From the NCBI RefSeq assembly GCF_008364685.1, contig NZ_VTTL01000008.1:215696-279695 (forward strand): a DNA stretch of 64,000 bases. The letters are read 5' to 3'. The notes under the pieces were generated by a model, which did not search any database, was not told the DNA's origin, and saw only the letters and a list, made by a program, of their open reading frames with translations. Below are positions 19,216 through 28,141 of the stretch, one piece after another. Each line of letters starts with the position of its first letter. Position 1 is the first letter of the stretch. This DNA is from Xanthobacter oligotrophicus. Its GTDB lineage: Bacteria; Pseudomonadota; Alphaproteobacteria; Rhizobiales; Xanthobacteraceae. The position numbers were made by a program, and so were the translations under genes.

Positions 19216-20277
19216 GTGAACCGCTTCAGCTCTCCCGCCGCCATCCTCGCCGCCCTCGCCCTGCCTATCCTGCTGGCGGGAGGGGCGGCGGCCCAGCAGG
19301 GCGTCACCCTGCCCTATCTCAACGCACCGCCGGACGGCGCGCCGATCCGCCGACCGCCCACCCTCGGCCTGTCGGTGGGCGGCGAAATCCACCGGGCGGT
19401 GATGGACACCGGCTCCACCGGCGTGGTGGTGTCCGCCACCTCCATCGCCGGCTTCGAGGCCCTGCCGCAGCTCGGGCCGGGGGAACTGACCTATTCCTCC
19501 TCCGGCCGCATCATGCGCGGGGTCTATGTGGAGACGCCGGTGACGTTGACCGGCGCGGACGGCACGCGCGTCACCACCCGCCCCATCCGCGTGCTCGCCG
19601 TCACCCGCATCGACTGCCTGAAGCGCGCCCGCAGCTGCCGCCCGCAGGAGGCGCCGCGCCGCGTGGCCATGCTCGGCATCGGCTTCGCCCGCAGCCGCGA
19701 TCACCAGCCCGGCGCGACGCCCGACCGCAACCCCCTCCTCAATGTGCCGGGCATGGGCACGCCCGGCCAGCCCGGCACCCTCGGGCGCGGTTATGTGGTG
19801 CGCCGGCAGTCCGTGACGGTGGGCCTTTCAAGCGATGCCGCGCAGGGCTTTGCACAGGTGAAGCTCGCCACCGACCCGCAAACCGGCGACTGGGCGGCGA
19901 CGCCCGCCTGCCTCTCCCTCGCCGGCCGCACCCCCGCCGCCTGCGGCACGCTGCTGATGGATACGGGGGTCACCACCATGTTCCTGTCGCTGCCGCAGGC
20001 CCAGACCGAGGGCCTCGCCACCCGCACGCCACGCGGCGCAACCGTGGTCGCGGACGGGACACGCCTCGCCGTCGCGCCCGGCCCCGGCGCCACCGCACCC
20101 GCCTACGCCTTCCAGGTGGGCGATGCGGGTGATCCGGTGGTGCCGGAGGCGGTAATACTGGTGGGCCGGGGGCACCGGCCCGCCTTCGTCAACACCACCG
20201 TGCGCGCGCTGAATGCCTTCGACTATCTCTTCGACGCCGACGCCGGCGTGGCGGGCTTCCGCCCCCACGCGCCCTGA
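19216..20277 (+). CDS. Secreted protein with two DTG motifs, pepsin/retropepsin-like
   Basis: 353 residues with a Sec-type signal peptide (ILAALALPILLAGGAAAQ). It starts at GTG; a GGAGGAACAGG lies about 30 bases upstream, too far to be ideal. Two aspartic-protease-like motifs sit in one chain: VMDTGSTGVVVS (Asp-64) and LLMDTGVTTMFLS (Asp-249). That is the arrangement of two-lobed, pepsin-type enzymes. Other marks are the flap-like LTYSSSGRIMRGVYVETPV and four Cys (134, 141, 232, 243) that could form two disulfides in the periplasm. Proteolytic activity is inference; related rhizobial proteins are annotated as hypothetical. It follows the amidohydrolase by 90 bases. Confidence 0.8.
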   Translation: MNRFSSPAAILAALALPILLAGGAAAQQGVTLPYLNAPPDGAPIRRPPTLGLSVGGEIHRAVMDTGSTGVVVSATSIAGFEALPQLGPGELTYSSSGRIMRGVYVETPVTLTGADGTRVTTRPIRVLAVTRIDCLKRARSCRPQEAPRRVAMLGIGFARSRDHQPGATPDRNPLLNVPGMGTPGQPGTLGRGYVVRRQSVTVGLSSDAAQGFAQVKLATDPQTGDWAATPACLSLAGRTPAACGTLLMDTGVTTMFLSLPQAQTEGLATRTPRGATVVADGTRLAVAPGPGATAPAYAFQVGDAGDPVVPEAVILVGRGHRPAFVNTTVRALNAFDYLFDADAGVAGFRPHAP

Positions 20278-20442
20278 CCCACGCCCTCGCGACCGGCAAC
20301 TTTGCCGCGGGCAATGCCGGCCCCATGACGGACGCGGACGCGCTCGCGCCGCTTTTGCTCCTCATCCTGCTCGCCCTCACCTCTCGATCCGGCCGGGCCG
20401 CCTGAGCGTAGAACCCGGCACGCGCAACACGCCGGGACCCCC

Positions 20443-21801
20443 ATGGCCGACAAGATCGCCGACGACGAACGCAACCGCTTTTCGGCCCGCGCCGCGCGCT
20501 ATGCCCGCGTCGGCGCCAATGTGGGAGGCGTCGCGGCGCGCATCGCCGGCACCCGGCTCATGGGCCTCGACCGCGACAGCTCCAATGCCGCCGCCCTCAC
20601 CGCCGCACTCGGCGGGCTGAAGGGGCCGCTGATGAAGGTGGCGCAGCTGATGGCCACCATCCCGGACGCGCTGCCCCCCGAATATGCCGCCGAGTTGCAG
20701 AAGCTGCAGAGCGATGCGCCCCCCATGGGCTGGGCCTTCGTACGCCGGCGCATGATGGCGGAGCTGGGCCGCGACTGGGAGACGCGGTTCGCGTCCTTCA
20801 CCCACCAGCCGGCCGCCGCCGCCTCCCTCGGGCAGGTGCACAAGGCGGTGACGCTGGACGGCGAGGACGTGGCCTGCAAGCTCCAGTATCCGGACATGCA
20901 GGCGGCGGTGGAGGCGGACCTTTCCCAGCTCGACATCCTGTTCTCCATCCAGCGGCGCATGGACGGGGCCATCGACACCCGCGAGATCGCCACCGAGATC
21001 GGCGAGCGGGTGCGCGAAGAGCTGGACTATCGCCGCGAGGCCCGCCACGCCACGCTCTATGCCTTCATGCTCGCGAGCGAGAAGCGGGTGCGGGTGCCCC
21101 GGGTGCGCGACGACCTCTCCACCGGGCGCCTGCTGACGCTGCAATGGCTGGAGGGGGAGAAGATCCTCACCTTTACCGACCATCCGCTGGAGGAGCGCAA
21201 CCAGCTGGCCGAGGCCATGTTCGCCGCCTGGTGGCTGCCCTTCAGCCGGTTCGGCGTGATCCACGGCGACCCGCACCTGGGCAATTACACGGTGTTCTCG
21301 GAGGGTGGGCGGCCGGCGGGCATCAACCTGCTCGATTACGGCTGCGTGCGCATCTTCCCGCCGCGCTTCGTGGCCGGGGTGGTGGACCTGTATCGCGGCC
21401 TCATGGCCGGCGACGACGCCCGCGTGGTTCACGCCTACGAAACCTGGGGCTTCAAGGGGCTGAAGCGGGAGCTGATCGACGTGCTCAACATCTGGGCGCG
21501 CTTCATCTACGGCCCGCTCATGGACAACCGGGTGCGTTCCATCGCCGACGGCGTGGCGCCGGGACAGTATGGGCGCAAGGAGGCCTTCACCGTGCACAAG
21601 GCCCTGAAGGAGCTGGGGCCGGTGACGGTGCCGCGCGAGTTCGTGTTCATGGACCGCGCCGCCGTGGGCCTCGGCGCCGTGTTCCTGCACCTGAAGGCGG
21701 AGCTGAATTTCCACCGCCTGTTCGAAGCCGCCATGGGCGACTTCTCGGCCGAAGAGGTGGCCGCGCGCCAGTCGGATGCGCTGAGGGCAGCGGGGCTTTA
21801 A
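20443..21801 (+). CDS. ABC1/UbiB-family atypical kinase
   Basis: 452 residues of the ABC1 (AarF/UbiB/ADCK) protein-kinase-like family. Seen in order: the N-terminal extension with GPLMKVAQLMATIPDALPPE (a KVAQ in place of the usual KxGQ), the Ala-rich nucleotide loop PAAAASLGQVHKAV, the Lys in EDVACKLQYPDM, the ExD-like ELDYRREARH, the catalytic loop VIHGDPHLGNYTVF and the metal motif LLDYGCVRIFPP. Family members support ubiquinone synthesis or lipid homeostasis, but this is not the ubiE-adjacent UbiB of the quinone pathway, so the role is open. It has no obvious C-terminal membrane helices. Confidence 0.9.
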   Translation: MADKIADDERNRFSARAARYARVGANVGGVAARIAGTRLMGLDRDSSNAAALTAALGGLKGPLMKVAQLMATIPDALPPEYAAELQKLQSDAPPMGWAFVRRRMMAELGRDWETRFASFTHQPAAAASLGQVHKAVTLDGEDVACKLQYPDMQAAVEADLSQLDILFSIQRRMDGAIDTREIATEIGERVREELDYRREARHATLYAFMLASEKRVRVPRVRDDLSTGRLLTLQWLEGEKILTFTDHPLEERNQLAEAMFAAWWLPFSRFGVIHGDPHLGNYTVFSEGGRPAGINLLDYGCVRIFPPRFVAGVVDLYRGLMAGDDARVVHAYETWGFKGLKRELIDVLNIWARFIYGPLMDNRVRSIADGVAPGQYGRKEAFTVHKALKELGPVTVPREFVFMDRAAVGLGAVFLHLKAELNFHRLFEAAMGDFSAEEVAARQSDALRAAGL

Positions 21802-21810
21802 AGGCCAGCT

Positions 21811-21860
21811 AGAGCGTTTTCGAGCGAAGTGGGTACCGGTTCGCGTGAAGAAAACGCGTC
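21811..21860. repeat. Dispersed palindromic repeat, copy 1
   Basis: About 50 bp: AGAGCGTTTTCGAGCGAAGT, then GG-TACCGGTTCGCGTGAAGAAAACGC. GCGTTTTC and GAAAACGC form the arms of an imperfect hairpin. A second copy at 62325-62376 differs by only a few bases. Such elements are widely scattered in Hyphomicrobiales genomes. It lies between the converging ABC1 kinase and CysZ-like genes. Confidence 0.85.
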
Positions 21861-21869
21861 ACGAAAAAA

Positions 21870-22583
21870 CTACAGCGCCCGCCCCTCGATCACCAGCGCG
21901 CCGTCGCGGTCGCGCAGCACCGGAAGCGGGGCGATGCGGCGGTGGAAATGCACCATGAAGGCGGTGCCGAACACCGGCAGGATGAGGTTGAGGATGGGCA
22001 CGAACAGGATCGGCGCGATCAGCAGCCCCGCCACGAACACCTGCACCCCATGGGCCTGCCGCAGCCGCCGCGCCTCCTCCGGCGTGCGATAGCGCATGGC
22101 GGCCAGCTCGAAATATTCCCGGCTGATGAGATAGGCGTTGGCCACGTAGAAGATGATGATGTTCACGCCCGGCACCAGCAGCAGCAGCAGGGCGGCCAGG
22201 TTCACCGCCAGAACCACGCCGAAGAAGCGCAGCGAATAGAAAAGCGAGCGCAGCACCGGCTGGGGTCGGCCCGGCGGATCCATGGGATAGCTCGCCTGTT
22301 CCACCCGCTCGGCCACGTCGTCGAGGAACAGGCCCGCCACCAGCGAAGACACCGCCGGCATCAGGTAGATGATGCCGAAGACGAGACCGAAGCCGGCGAT
22401 GATGGCGAGGGTGGTCTCGATCCAGGGATAGGACGGCACGTGCACGAAATGGGTAAGCGCCGCCTCAAGCCCGATGGCGAGGCCCACCAGCAGCAGCGCC
22501 GCCAGCGCCATGGACTTCAAAAGCATGCCGCGCAGCAGCGGCGAGAAGGTCTGGCGAAAGGCTTCCAGGGCAGAAGCGAGCAT
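21870..22583 (-). CDS. CysZ/EI24-family inner-membrane protein
   Basis: 237 residues, dominated by hydrophobic stretches at about 22-44, 58-84, 121-150 and 193-214, so four or more membrane segments. The GLFLDDVAERVEQASYP block in the first cytoplasmic loop and the NAYLISREYFELAAMR stretch are typical of the EI24/CysZ family (Pfam EI24). E. coli CysZ transports sulfate for cysteine synthesis; many alphaproteobacterial members are only called EI24-domain proteins, so a sulfate role is not proven. It ends against a dispersed repeat and is divergent from the TetR gene of the efflux operon. Confidence 0.88.
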   Translation of the reverse strand: MLASALEAFRQTFSPLLRGMLLKSMALAALLLVGLAIGLEAALTHFVHVPSYPWIETTLAIIAGFGLVFGIIYLMPAVSSLVAGLFLDDVAERVEQASYPMDPPGRPQPVLRSLFYSLRFFGVVLAVNLAALLLLLVPGVNIIIFYVANAYLISREYFELAAMRYRTPEEARRLRQAHGVQVFVAGLLIAPILFVPILNLILPVFGTAFMVHFHRRIAPLPVLRDRDGALVIEGRAL

Positions 22584-22734
22584 GGCACCGTCCGGGTTTG
22601 AACCAAGCGAGAAGTAGGGTGCCGGCCGCAGCGGCTCAAGGGGGCGCGGGACGATGCACCTCGTGTCGCGCCTTTAGACAAGGGCCTGCGCACTTTACGC
22701 ATCGGCGATGGTCCCCGCCGGGCCGCCCGGGACG

Positions 22735-22795
22735 CGAACGAACGTTCACTCTTGCTCGCCGCAGCGCAGCGTGATAATGCGAACGAACATTCGCT
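22735..22795. promoter_or_regulatory. Paired operator sites upstream of the tetR-RND efflux operon
   Basis: Two near-identical 16-bp sites, CGAACGAACGTTCACT (22735-22750) and CGAACGAACATTCGCT (22780-22795), 45 bases apart (about four helical turns). Each has partial dyad symmetry (GAACGTTC; GCGAA-N6-TTCGC). They lie just before the TetR start codon and are the likely autoregulatory operators. The longest possible tetR frame would run through the second site, which is one reason to start that gene downstream. Confidence 0.7.
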
Positions 22796-22823
22796 CTCAT
22801 CACTTTCGGCGTACGGTTGCCGG

Positions 22824-23537
22824 ATGGACCCCTTGCCCATGACCTCTTCCACCGTGGCCCGGCCGGCCGAATCCCCGCCGACCGCCAAGTCCGCGCCCAA
22901 GACCGCGCCCAAGACCGCGCCCGCGAGCCGGGCGGACCACCGCACCGAGCAGCGCCAGCGCATCCTGGCCGCCGCCGTGGCCTGCTTCTCCCGCGACGGC
23001 TTCCATGGCGCCTCCATGCAGAAGATCTGCGCCGAGGCGGGCATGAGCCCCGGCGCGCTCTACCGCTATTTCCCCTCCAAGGAATCCCTCATCGCCGCCA
23101 TCGCAGAGGGGGAGCGGGCGGAGCGGCTCGCCTTTTTCGACGCCGTCTCGAAGGCCCCGTCCGTGCTCGACGCCCTGACCGACTGCACAGCCTTGATGAT
23201 GGAGGAAGGCTGTCTCGCCACGGCGCGCCTCGGCCCCGAGGTCATGGCCGAGGCCATCCGCAACGCGGACCTGCGCGCCGCCGTGGAACCCCATGAGGAG
23301 GAGAGCCGCGTCCAGTTGAAGGCGGCCCTCACCAACGCTGTGGCCCAGGGCGAGATCGACCCGGCGCTGGACCTCGACACGGTGGTTGTGCTGCTCCAGA
23401 TCATCGGTGACGGGGTGCTGCTTCACCATCAGCTGCATCCCCAGTGGCGGCTTGCCGAGCGGCTGCCGGCGTTCGCCCAGCTGGTCAAGCGCATGCTCGC
23501 GCCGGATGCCCCGGCATCGGCGGAGGCTGAAGCGTGA
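22824..23537 (+). CDS. TetR-family repressor of the RND efflux operon
   Basis: About 237 residues from MDPLPMTSST (MTSSTVARPA at 22839 is an alternative). A Lys/Ala/Pro-rich N-terminal tail of about 35 residues precedes the TetR helix-turn-helix: RQRILAAAVACFSRDGFHG, ASMQKICAEAGMSPGALYRY, FPSKESLIAAIAEGE. The C-terminal ligand domain resembles the AcrR-like efflux regulators. It is followed directly by the membrane-fusion gene, with stop and a possible upstream GTG overlapping, so it heads the operon and probably represses it through the paired sites upstream. Confidence 0.9.
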   Translation: MDPLPMTSSTVARPAESPPTAKSAPKTAPKTAPASRADHRTEQRQRILAAAVACFSRDGFHGASMQKICAEAGMSPGALYRYFPSKESLIAAIAEGERAERLAFFDAVSKAPSVLDALTDCTALMMEEGCLATARLGPEVMAEAIRNADLRAAVEPHEEESRVQLKAALTNAVAQGEIDPALDLDTVVVLLQIIGDGVLLHHQLHPQWRLAERLPAFAQLVKRMLAPDAPASAEAEA

Positions 23538-23647
23538 CCGCAATGCCACAGCCCCCCGCAAGCGGCGCCACGGCCGCCTTCCGTCACGTTAATGCCGTGG
23601 TCTCGCCCCACCGTCCCGCCCCGATCCGGAAAGAGGCTTCCTTCATC

Positions 23648-24886
23648 ATGTCCGCGACCGTCCGTCCCGCAATCCGCGCCGCGTTGGCGGCGGCCGTTCT
23701 CCTCGCCTGCGCCGCGGCGCCGGGCGGCGGCGCAGGCGGCGTTCTGGCGGCGGAGCCGGCCAAGGCCGCCGAAAGCCCGGCGCCCAAGGCGCCGCCCGCG
23801 CTTTCGGTGACGGTGGTGAAGCCCAGGCCCGACACCATGACCGACACCCTCCTCGTCACCGGCACCCTGAAGCCGCGCGAGGAGATCGAGGTGGGCCCGG
23901 AGATCGAGGGCTATCGCCTCATGGAAATCCTGGTGGAGGCCGGCGACAAGGTGAAGAAGGGCCAGGTGCTGGCCCGCCTCTCCCGCGAGGTGCTGGAGAC
24001 CCAGCTGGCCCAGAACACCGCCTCCGCCGCCAAGGCCCGCGCCGCCATCGCCCAGCAGCGCGCCGCCCTCGACCAGGTCATCGCCCAGGAGACCGAGGCC
24101 ACCGCCGCGGTGGAGCGCACCCGGCAGCTGCGCAAGACCGGCACCTCCTCCCAAGAGCAGTTGGACGAGCGCGAGCGCGCGGTGAAGGTAGCCACCGCCC
24201 AGGTGGCCGCCGCCCGCGAAACCCTGGTCGCCGCCGAGGCCGAAGCCGTGTTCGTGAAGGCCCAGCGCGACGAGCTGGACGTGAAGATGAAGCGCACCGA
24301 CGTGCGCGCCCCCGCCGCCGGGCTCATCCTGTCGCGGGAGGCCCGACTCGGCGCCATCGCCCTCTCCACCCGCGCCGCGCCCCTGTTCCGCATCGCCGAG
24401 GACGGCGCCATGGACCTTCAGGCCGACGTGCCCGAAAGCGCCATGCCGCGCATGAAGGACGGCCTCATCGCGCAGGTGCAGCCCGCCGGCTTCGAAGCGC
24501 CCCTCGACGGCAAGGTGCGCCTGGTTTCCGCCGAGGTGGACCGCGCCTCGCGGCTCGGCACGGTGAAGATCGCTTTGCCCGACGATCCGCGCCTGAAATC
24601 CGGCGCCTATGGCCGCGCCGTCATCAATCTGGGCGAGGTGAAGGGGCTCACCGTGCCCCAGTCGGCCGTCATGTTCGACGCGGACGGGGCCTATGTGCTG
24701 ACCGTCACCGACGGCATCGTCGGTGTGCGCCGCATCGTGCCCGGCCTCAAGAAGAGCGGGCGCATCCTTGTCGCCAGCGGGCTTGCCGCCGACGACGCCG
24801 TGGTGGCGCGCGCCGGCAGCTTCCTGCGCGACGGCGACCGGGTGACACCGGTCACCCAGCCGCTCTCCCTGGGCGAGGCACGCTGA
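23648..24886 (+). CDS. RND efflux membrane-fusion (periplasmic adaptor) protein
   Basis: 412 residues from MSATVRPAIRAALAAAVLLA; the longer frame beginning at a GTG overlapping tetR is unlikely, and an AGAGG lies 11 bases before this ATG. The N-terminal hydrophobic segment is a signal peptide or anchor. The HlyD/AcrA layout is clear: lipoyl-like half motif (PEIEGYRLMEILVEAGDKVK), alpha-helical hairpin of about 80 residues (ETQLAQNTASAAKARAAIAQ), second lipoyl half (DVRAPAAGLILSREARLGAI), then beta-barrel and membrane-proximal domains. It links the inner-membrane pump to an outer-membrane channel, which is not encoded here. Its TGA stop overlaps the ATG of the pump gene. Confidence 0.95.
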   Translation: MSATVRPAIRAALAAAVLLACAAAPGGGAGGVLAAEPAKAAESPAPKAPPALSVTVVKPRPDTMTDTLLVTGTLKPREEIEVGPEIEGYRLMEILVEAGDKVKKGQVLARLSREVLETQLAQNTASAAKARAAIAQQRAALDQVIAQETEATAAVERTRQLRKTGTSSQEQLDERERAVKVATAQVAAARETLVAAEAEAVFVKAQRDELDVKMKRTDVRAPAAGLILSREARLGAIALSTRAAPLFRIAEDGAMDLQADVPESAMPRMKDGLIAQVQPAGFEAPLDGKVRLVSAEVDRASRLGTVKIALPDDPRLKSGAYGRAVINLGEVKGLTVPQSAVMFDADGAYVLTVTDGIVGVRRIVPGLKKSGRILVASGLAADDAVVARAGSFLRDGDRVTPVTQPLSLGEAR

Positions 24887-27800
24887 TGGCTCTCAACGTC
24901 TCCGCCTGGGCGATCCGCAAGCCGGTTCCCTCCCTCGTCTTCTTCTTCATCCTGGTGGTGCTGGGCATCGTGCACTTCCGCGAGTTGCCGGTCACGCAGA
25001 TGCCGAACATCGACGTGCCCATCGTCATGGTCACGGTCACCCAGTCCGGCGCGGCGCCGAGCGAGCTGGAAACCCAGGTGACCAAGAAGGTGGAGAACGC
25101 CATCGCCGGCGTCTCCGGGGTCAAGCACATCACCTCCTCCATCTCGGAGGGCGCCAGCATCACCACGGTGGAATTCCATCTGGAGACGCTGGTGGACCGC
25201 GCGGTGAACGACACCCGCGACGCCGTCACCAAGATCCGCCAGGACCTGCCGCGCTCCATCGACGAGCCGCAGGTGCAGCGGGTGGACATCGAGGGCCTGC
25301 CCATCGTCACCTATGCGGTGTCGTCTCCCAACATGACCACGGAGGAACTCTCCTGGTTCGTGGACGACACCATTGCCCGCGCGCTGCAAGGCGTGCGCGG
25401 CGTGGCGCAGGTGAAGCGGCAGGGCGGCGTCGACCGGGAGATCCGCATCGCCCTCGACCCCGACCGGCTGATGGCGCTGGGCATCACCGCCGCCGAGGTG
25501 AGCCGGCAGCTGCGCGCCACCAATCTCGACGTGTCCGGCGGGCGCGGCGAGGTGGGCACGCAGGAGCAGTCCATCCGGACGCTCGCCGGCGCCACCACCA
25601 TGGAAGGCCTCGCCGAAACCCGCATCGTGCTCTCCAACGGCCGCTTCGTGCGCCTCGGCGACCTCGGCCAGGTGATCGACGGCGCCGCCGAGCAGCGGGT
25701 GTTCGCCCGCCTCGACGGCAAGAGCGTGGTGGCCTTCGGCGTCTACCGCGCCAAGGGCTTTTCCGACGTCACCGTCTATGACCGGGTGAATGAGGACCTC
25801 GCTAAGCTCAAGGCCGCCAATCCGGGCATCACCGTCACCGAGATCGACACCACGGTCCGCTTCACCAAGTCGGACTACCAATCGGCCATGCACACGCTGA
25901 TCGAGGGCGCCATCCTCGCGGTGATCGTGGTGTTCCTGTTCCTGCGCGACGTGCGGGCGACGCTGATCACGGCGCTCGCCATCCCCTTGTCCATCCTGCC
26001 CACCTTCTGGGTCATGGACATGCTGGGCTTCTCGCTGAACGCAGTGAGCCTGCTCGCCATCACGCTGGTCACCGGCATCCTGGTGGACGACGCCATCGTG
26101 GAGATCGAGAACATCGTGCGCCACATGCGCATGGGGAAATCCCCCTATCGCGCGGCCATCGAGGCGGCGGACGAGATCGGCCTCGCGGTGGTGGCGACCA
26201 CCCTCACCATCGCCGCCGTGTTCGCGCCGGTGTCCTTCATGGGCGGCATCGCCGGGCAGTATTTCAAGCAGTTCGGCCTGACGGTCGCCATCGCGGTGCT
26301 GTTCTCGCTGGCGGTGGCGCGGCTCATCACGCCGCTGGTGGCGGCCTATTTCCTGCGCGACACCGGCCACCGGGAAGCCGGCGACGGGCCGGTGATGCGG
26401 GGTTATGTGCGCCTGTTGTCGTGGTCGGTGCGGCACCGCTTCGCCACCATCGGCATGGGCATCGCCATCTTCATCGGCACCATCTTCCTCTCCACCCTGC
26501 TGCCGTCCGGCTTCCTGCCCACCAACGACATTTCCCGCGCCCTGCTCTCGGTGGAGCTGCCGCCGGGCACCACGCTGGCCGAAACCCAGAAGGTGTCCGA
26601 CGACATCACCCGCACCCTGCTGAAGCTGCCGGAGGTGCGCAGCGTCTATGCCACCGCCGGCTCCGGTGGCTCGGGCGGCCTCTCGCTCACCGCCGGCGAG
26701 GTGCGCAAGGCGCAGATCGTCATCAACCTGAAGCCCCGCGCCGAGCGCGACATGGACCAGAAGGCGTTCGAAACCGCATTCTCGCGGACGCTGGCCGCCA
26801 TTCCCGACGCGCGCTTCTCCTGGAGCCAGAACGGGCAGAACACCCAGCGCGGCTTCCAGGTGGTGCTCTCCGGCAATGACGGGTCGGCGGTGGAAGATGC
26901 CGCCATCGCGCTCGAAAAGGACATCCGCGCCCACGTTCCGGAACTGGCCAACGTGGTCTCCTCGGCGGCGCTGGACCGCCCCGAAATCCGCATCGTGCCC
27001 AAGCTCGACGAGGCGGCGGAGCTGGGCGTCTCGGTGGACACCATCGCCGAGACGGTGCGCATCGCCACGATCGGCGACATCTCCGCCAACCTCGCCAAGT
27101 TCTCGGCCAAGGACCGGCAGATCGACATCCGCGTCCAGCTCGACGAGAAGGCGCGCACCAGCCTTGCCACCTTCGACGCCCTGAAGGTGCCCACGGCGGC
27201 CGGCGGCGCGGTGCCGCTTTCTGCTGTGGCGGACGTGCGCTTCGGCAAGGGCCCGACCGCCCTCGACCGCTACGACCGTGCCCGGCGCATCGCGGTGGAG
27301 GCCGACCTTGTGGGCGAGACCCCGCTGGGCGACGCCCTCGCCCGGGTGAAGGCCCTGCCCACGGCGCAACGCCTGCCGGCCGGCGTGACCCTGAAGGAGG
27401 CGGGCGACGCCGAGATCATGGAGGAGGTGAACACCGGCTTCGCCATGGCCATGGCCGCCGGCCTGATGCTGGTGCTGGCGGTGCTGGTGCTGCTGTTCCA
27501 CGACCTGCTCCAGCCCATCACCATCCTGGTCTCGCTGCCGCTGAGCGTGGGCGGCGCCTTCATCGCGCTGCTCATCACCGGCAATTCGGTGTCCATGCCG
27601 GTGATCATCGGCTTCCTCATGCTCATGGGCATCGTGACCAAGAACGCCATCCTGCTGGTGGACTTCGCCATCGAGGCCATGCACCAGGGGATCGACCGCA
27701 CCACCGCCCTCATCGAGGCGGGCCGCAAGCGGGCGCAGCCCATCGTCATGACCACCATCGCCATGGTGGCGGGCATGGTGCCCTCGGCCATGGCGCTCGG

Positions 27801-28032
27801 CGAAGGCGGCGCCTTCCGCGCGCCCATGGCCATCGCGGTCATCGGCGGCCTCATCACCTCGACCCTGCTGTCGCTGGTGTTCGTGCCCGCCGTGTTCTCG
27901 GTGATGGACGACCTGAGCCACATCCTCGGGCGCATCTTCGGCCGCTTCATCGGCGCCAAGGACGAGCCGGGCGACCACCACGCGGGAACCCCGCCCCACG
28001 CGAGCCCCGGCCTGCCCCGCGCAGCGGAATGA
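24886..28032 (+). CDS. RND multidrug efflux permease (HAE1/AcrB type)
   Basis: 1048 residues, normal length, with twelve predicted membrane helices in two halves and two large periplasmic loops. N-terminus MALNVSAWAIRKPVPSLVFF; pore-loop start LPVTQMPNIDVPIVMVTVTQ; proton-relay Asp pair in TM4 (LVTGILVDDAIVEIENI); and the matching TM10 region KNAILLVDFAIEAM. It exchanges protons for drugs, solvents or aromatic compounds. Because the genome degrades aromatics, an aromatic-acid or solvent substrate is possible, but that is inference. The final 25 residues are His/Pro-rich. No outer-membrane channel follows. Confidence 0.96.
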   Translation: MALNVSAWAIRKPVPSLVFFFILVVLGIVHFRELPVTQMPNIDVPIVMVTVTQSGAAPSELETQVTKKVENAIAGVSGVKHITSSISEGASITTVEFHLETLVDRAVNDTRDAVTKIRQDLPRSIDEPQVQRVDIEGLPIVTYAVSSPNMTTEELSWFVDDTIARALQGVRGVAQVKRQGGVDREIRIALDPDRLMALGITAAEVSRQLRATNLDVSGGRGEVGTQEQSIRTLAGATTMEGLAETRIVLSNGRFVRLGDLGQVIDGAAEQRVFARLDGKSVVAFGVYRAKGFSDVTVYDRVNEDLAKLKAANPGITVTEIDTTVRFTKSDYQSAMHTLIEGAILAVIVVFLFLRDVRATLITALAIPLSILPTFWVMDMLGFSLNAVSLLAITLVTGILVDDAIVEIENIVRHMRMGKSPYRAAIEAADEIGLAVVATTLTIAAVFAPVSFMGGIAGQYFKQFGLTVAIAVLFSLAVARLITPLVAAYFLRDTGHREAGDGPVMRGYVRLLSWSVRHRFATIGMGIAIFIGTIFLSTLLPSGFLPTNDISRALLSVELPPGTTLAETQKVSDDITRTLLKLPEVRSVYATAGSGGSGGLSLTAGEVRKAQIVINLKPRAERDMDQKAFETAFSRTLAAIPDARFSWSQNGQNTQRGFQVVLSGNDGSAVEDAAIALEKDIRAHVPELANVVSSAALDRPEIRIVPKLDEAAELGVSVDTIAETVRIATIGDISANLAKFSAKDRQIDIRVQLDEKARTSLATFDALKVPTAAGGAVPLSAVADVRFGKGPTALDRYDRARRIAVEADLVGETPLGDALARVKALPTAQRLPAGVTLKEAGDAEIMEEVNTGFAMAMAAGLMLVLAVLVLLFHDLLQPITILVSLPLSVGGAFIALLITGNSVSMPVIIGFLMLMGIVTKNAILLVDFAIEAMHQGIDRTTALIEAGRKRAQPIVMTTIAMVAGMVPSAMALGEGGAFRAPMAIAVIGGLITSTLLSLVFVPAVFSVMDDLSHILGRIFGRFIGAKDEPGDHHAGTPPHASPGLPRAAE

Positions 28033-28053
28033 ACCCAGACGCAGGACACCAGA

Positions 28054-28077
28054 CGGGGCGGGAGAAATCCCGCCCCG
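28054..28077 (+). terminator. Hairpin terminator after the RND operon
   Basis: CGGGGCGGGA-GAAA-TCCCGCCCCG, a perfect 10-bp stem with a GAAA tetraloop, 21 bases past the permease stop codon. The following CTTGACTC has only a weak T run, so termination may be partial. Confidence 0.75.
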
Positions 28078-28093
28078 CTTGACTCATGCCCGG

Positions 28094-28134
28094 TCCTGTA
28101 CCATTCAGTACATTATTGACTGATCGGTACAGGA
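28094..28134. promoter_or_regulatory. Double operator upstream of the DUF1348-tetR pair
   Basis: TCCTGTACC and GGTACAGGA form 9-bp outer arms over 41 bases. Inside, two sites read the same in opposite directions: TGTACCATTCAGTACA on the plus strand and TGTACCGATCAGTCAA on the minus strand. This is the layout of a TetR operator bound by two dimers. It ends at the ribosome site of the DUF1348 gene, so binding should block the promoter. Confidence 0.75.
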
Positions 28135-28141
28135 AAAGACC

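Noticed and set aside
20325..20405. A 26-codon frame MTDADALAPLLLLILLALTS.. that looks like a tiny membrane peptide
   Set aside because: No ribosome site and no evidence of conservation that can be judged here; hydrophobic short frames occur by chance.
24691..27999. A 1102-residue open frame opposite the RND permease
   Set aside because: It is the mirror of a clear RND gene, with His/Arg/Gly-rich shadow composition and no domain.
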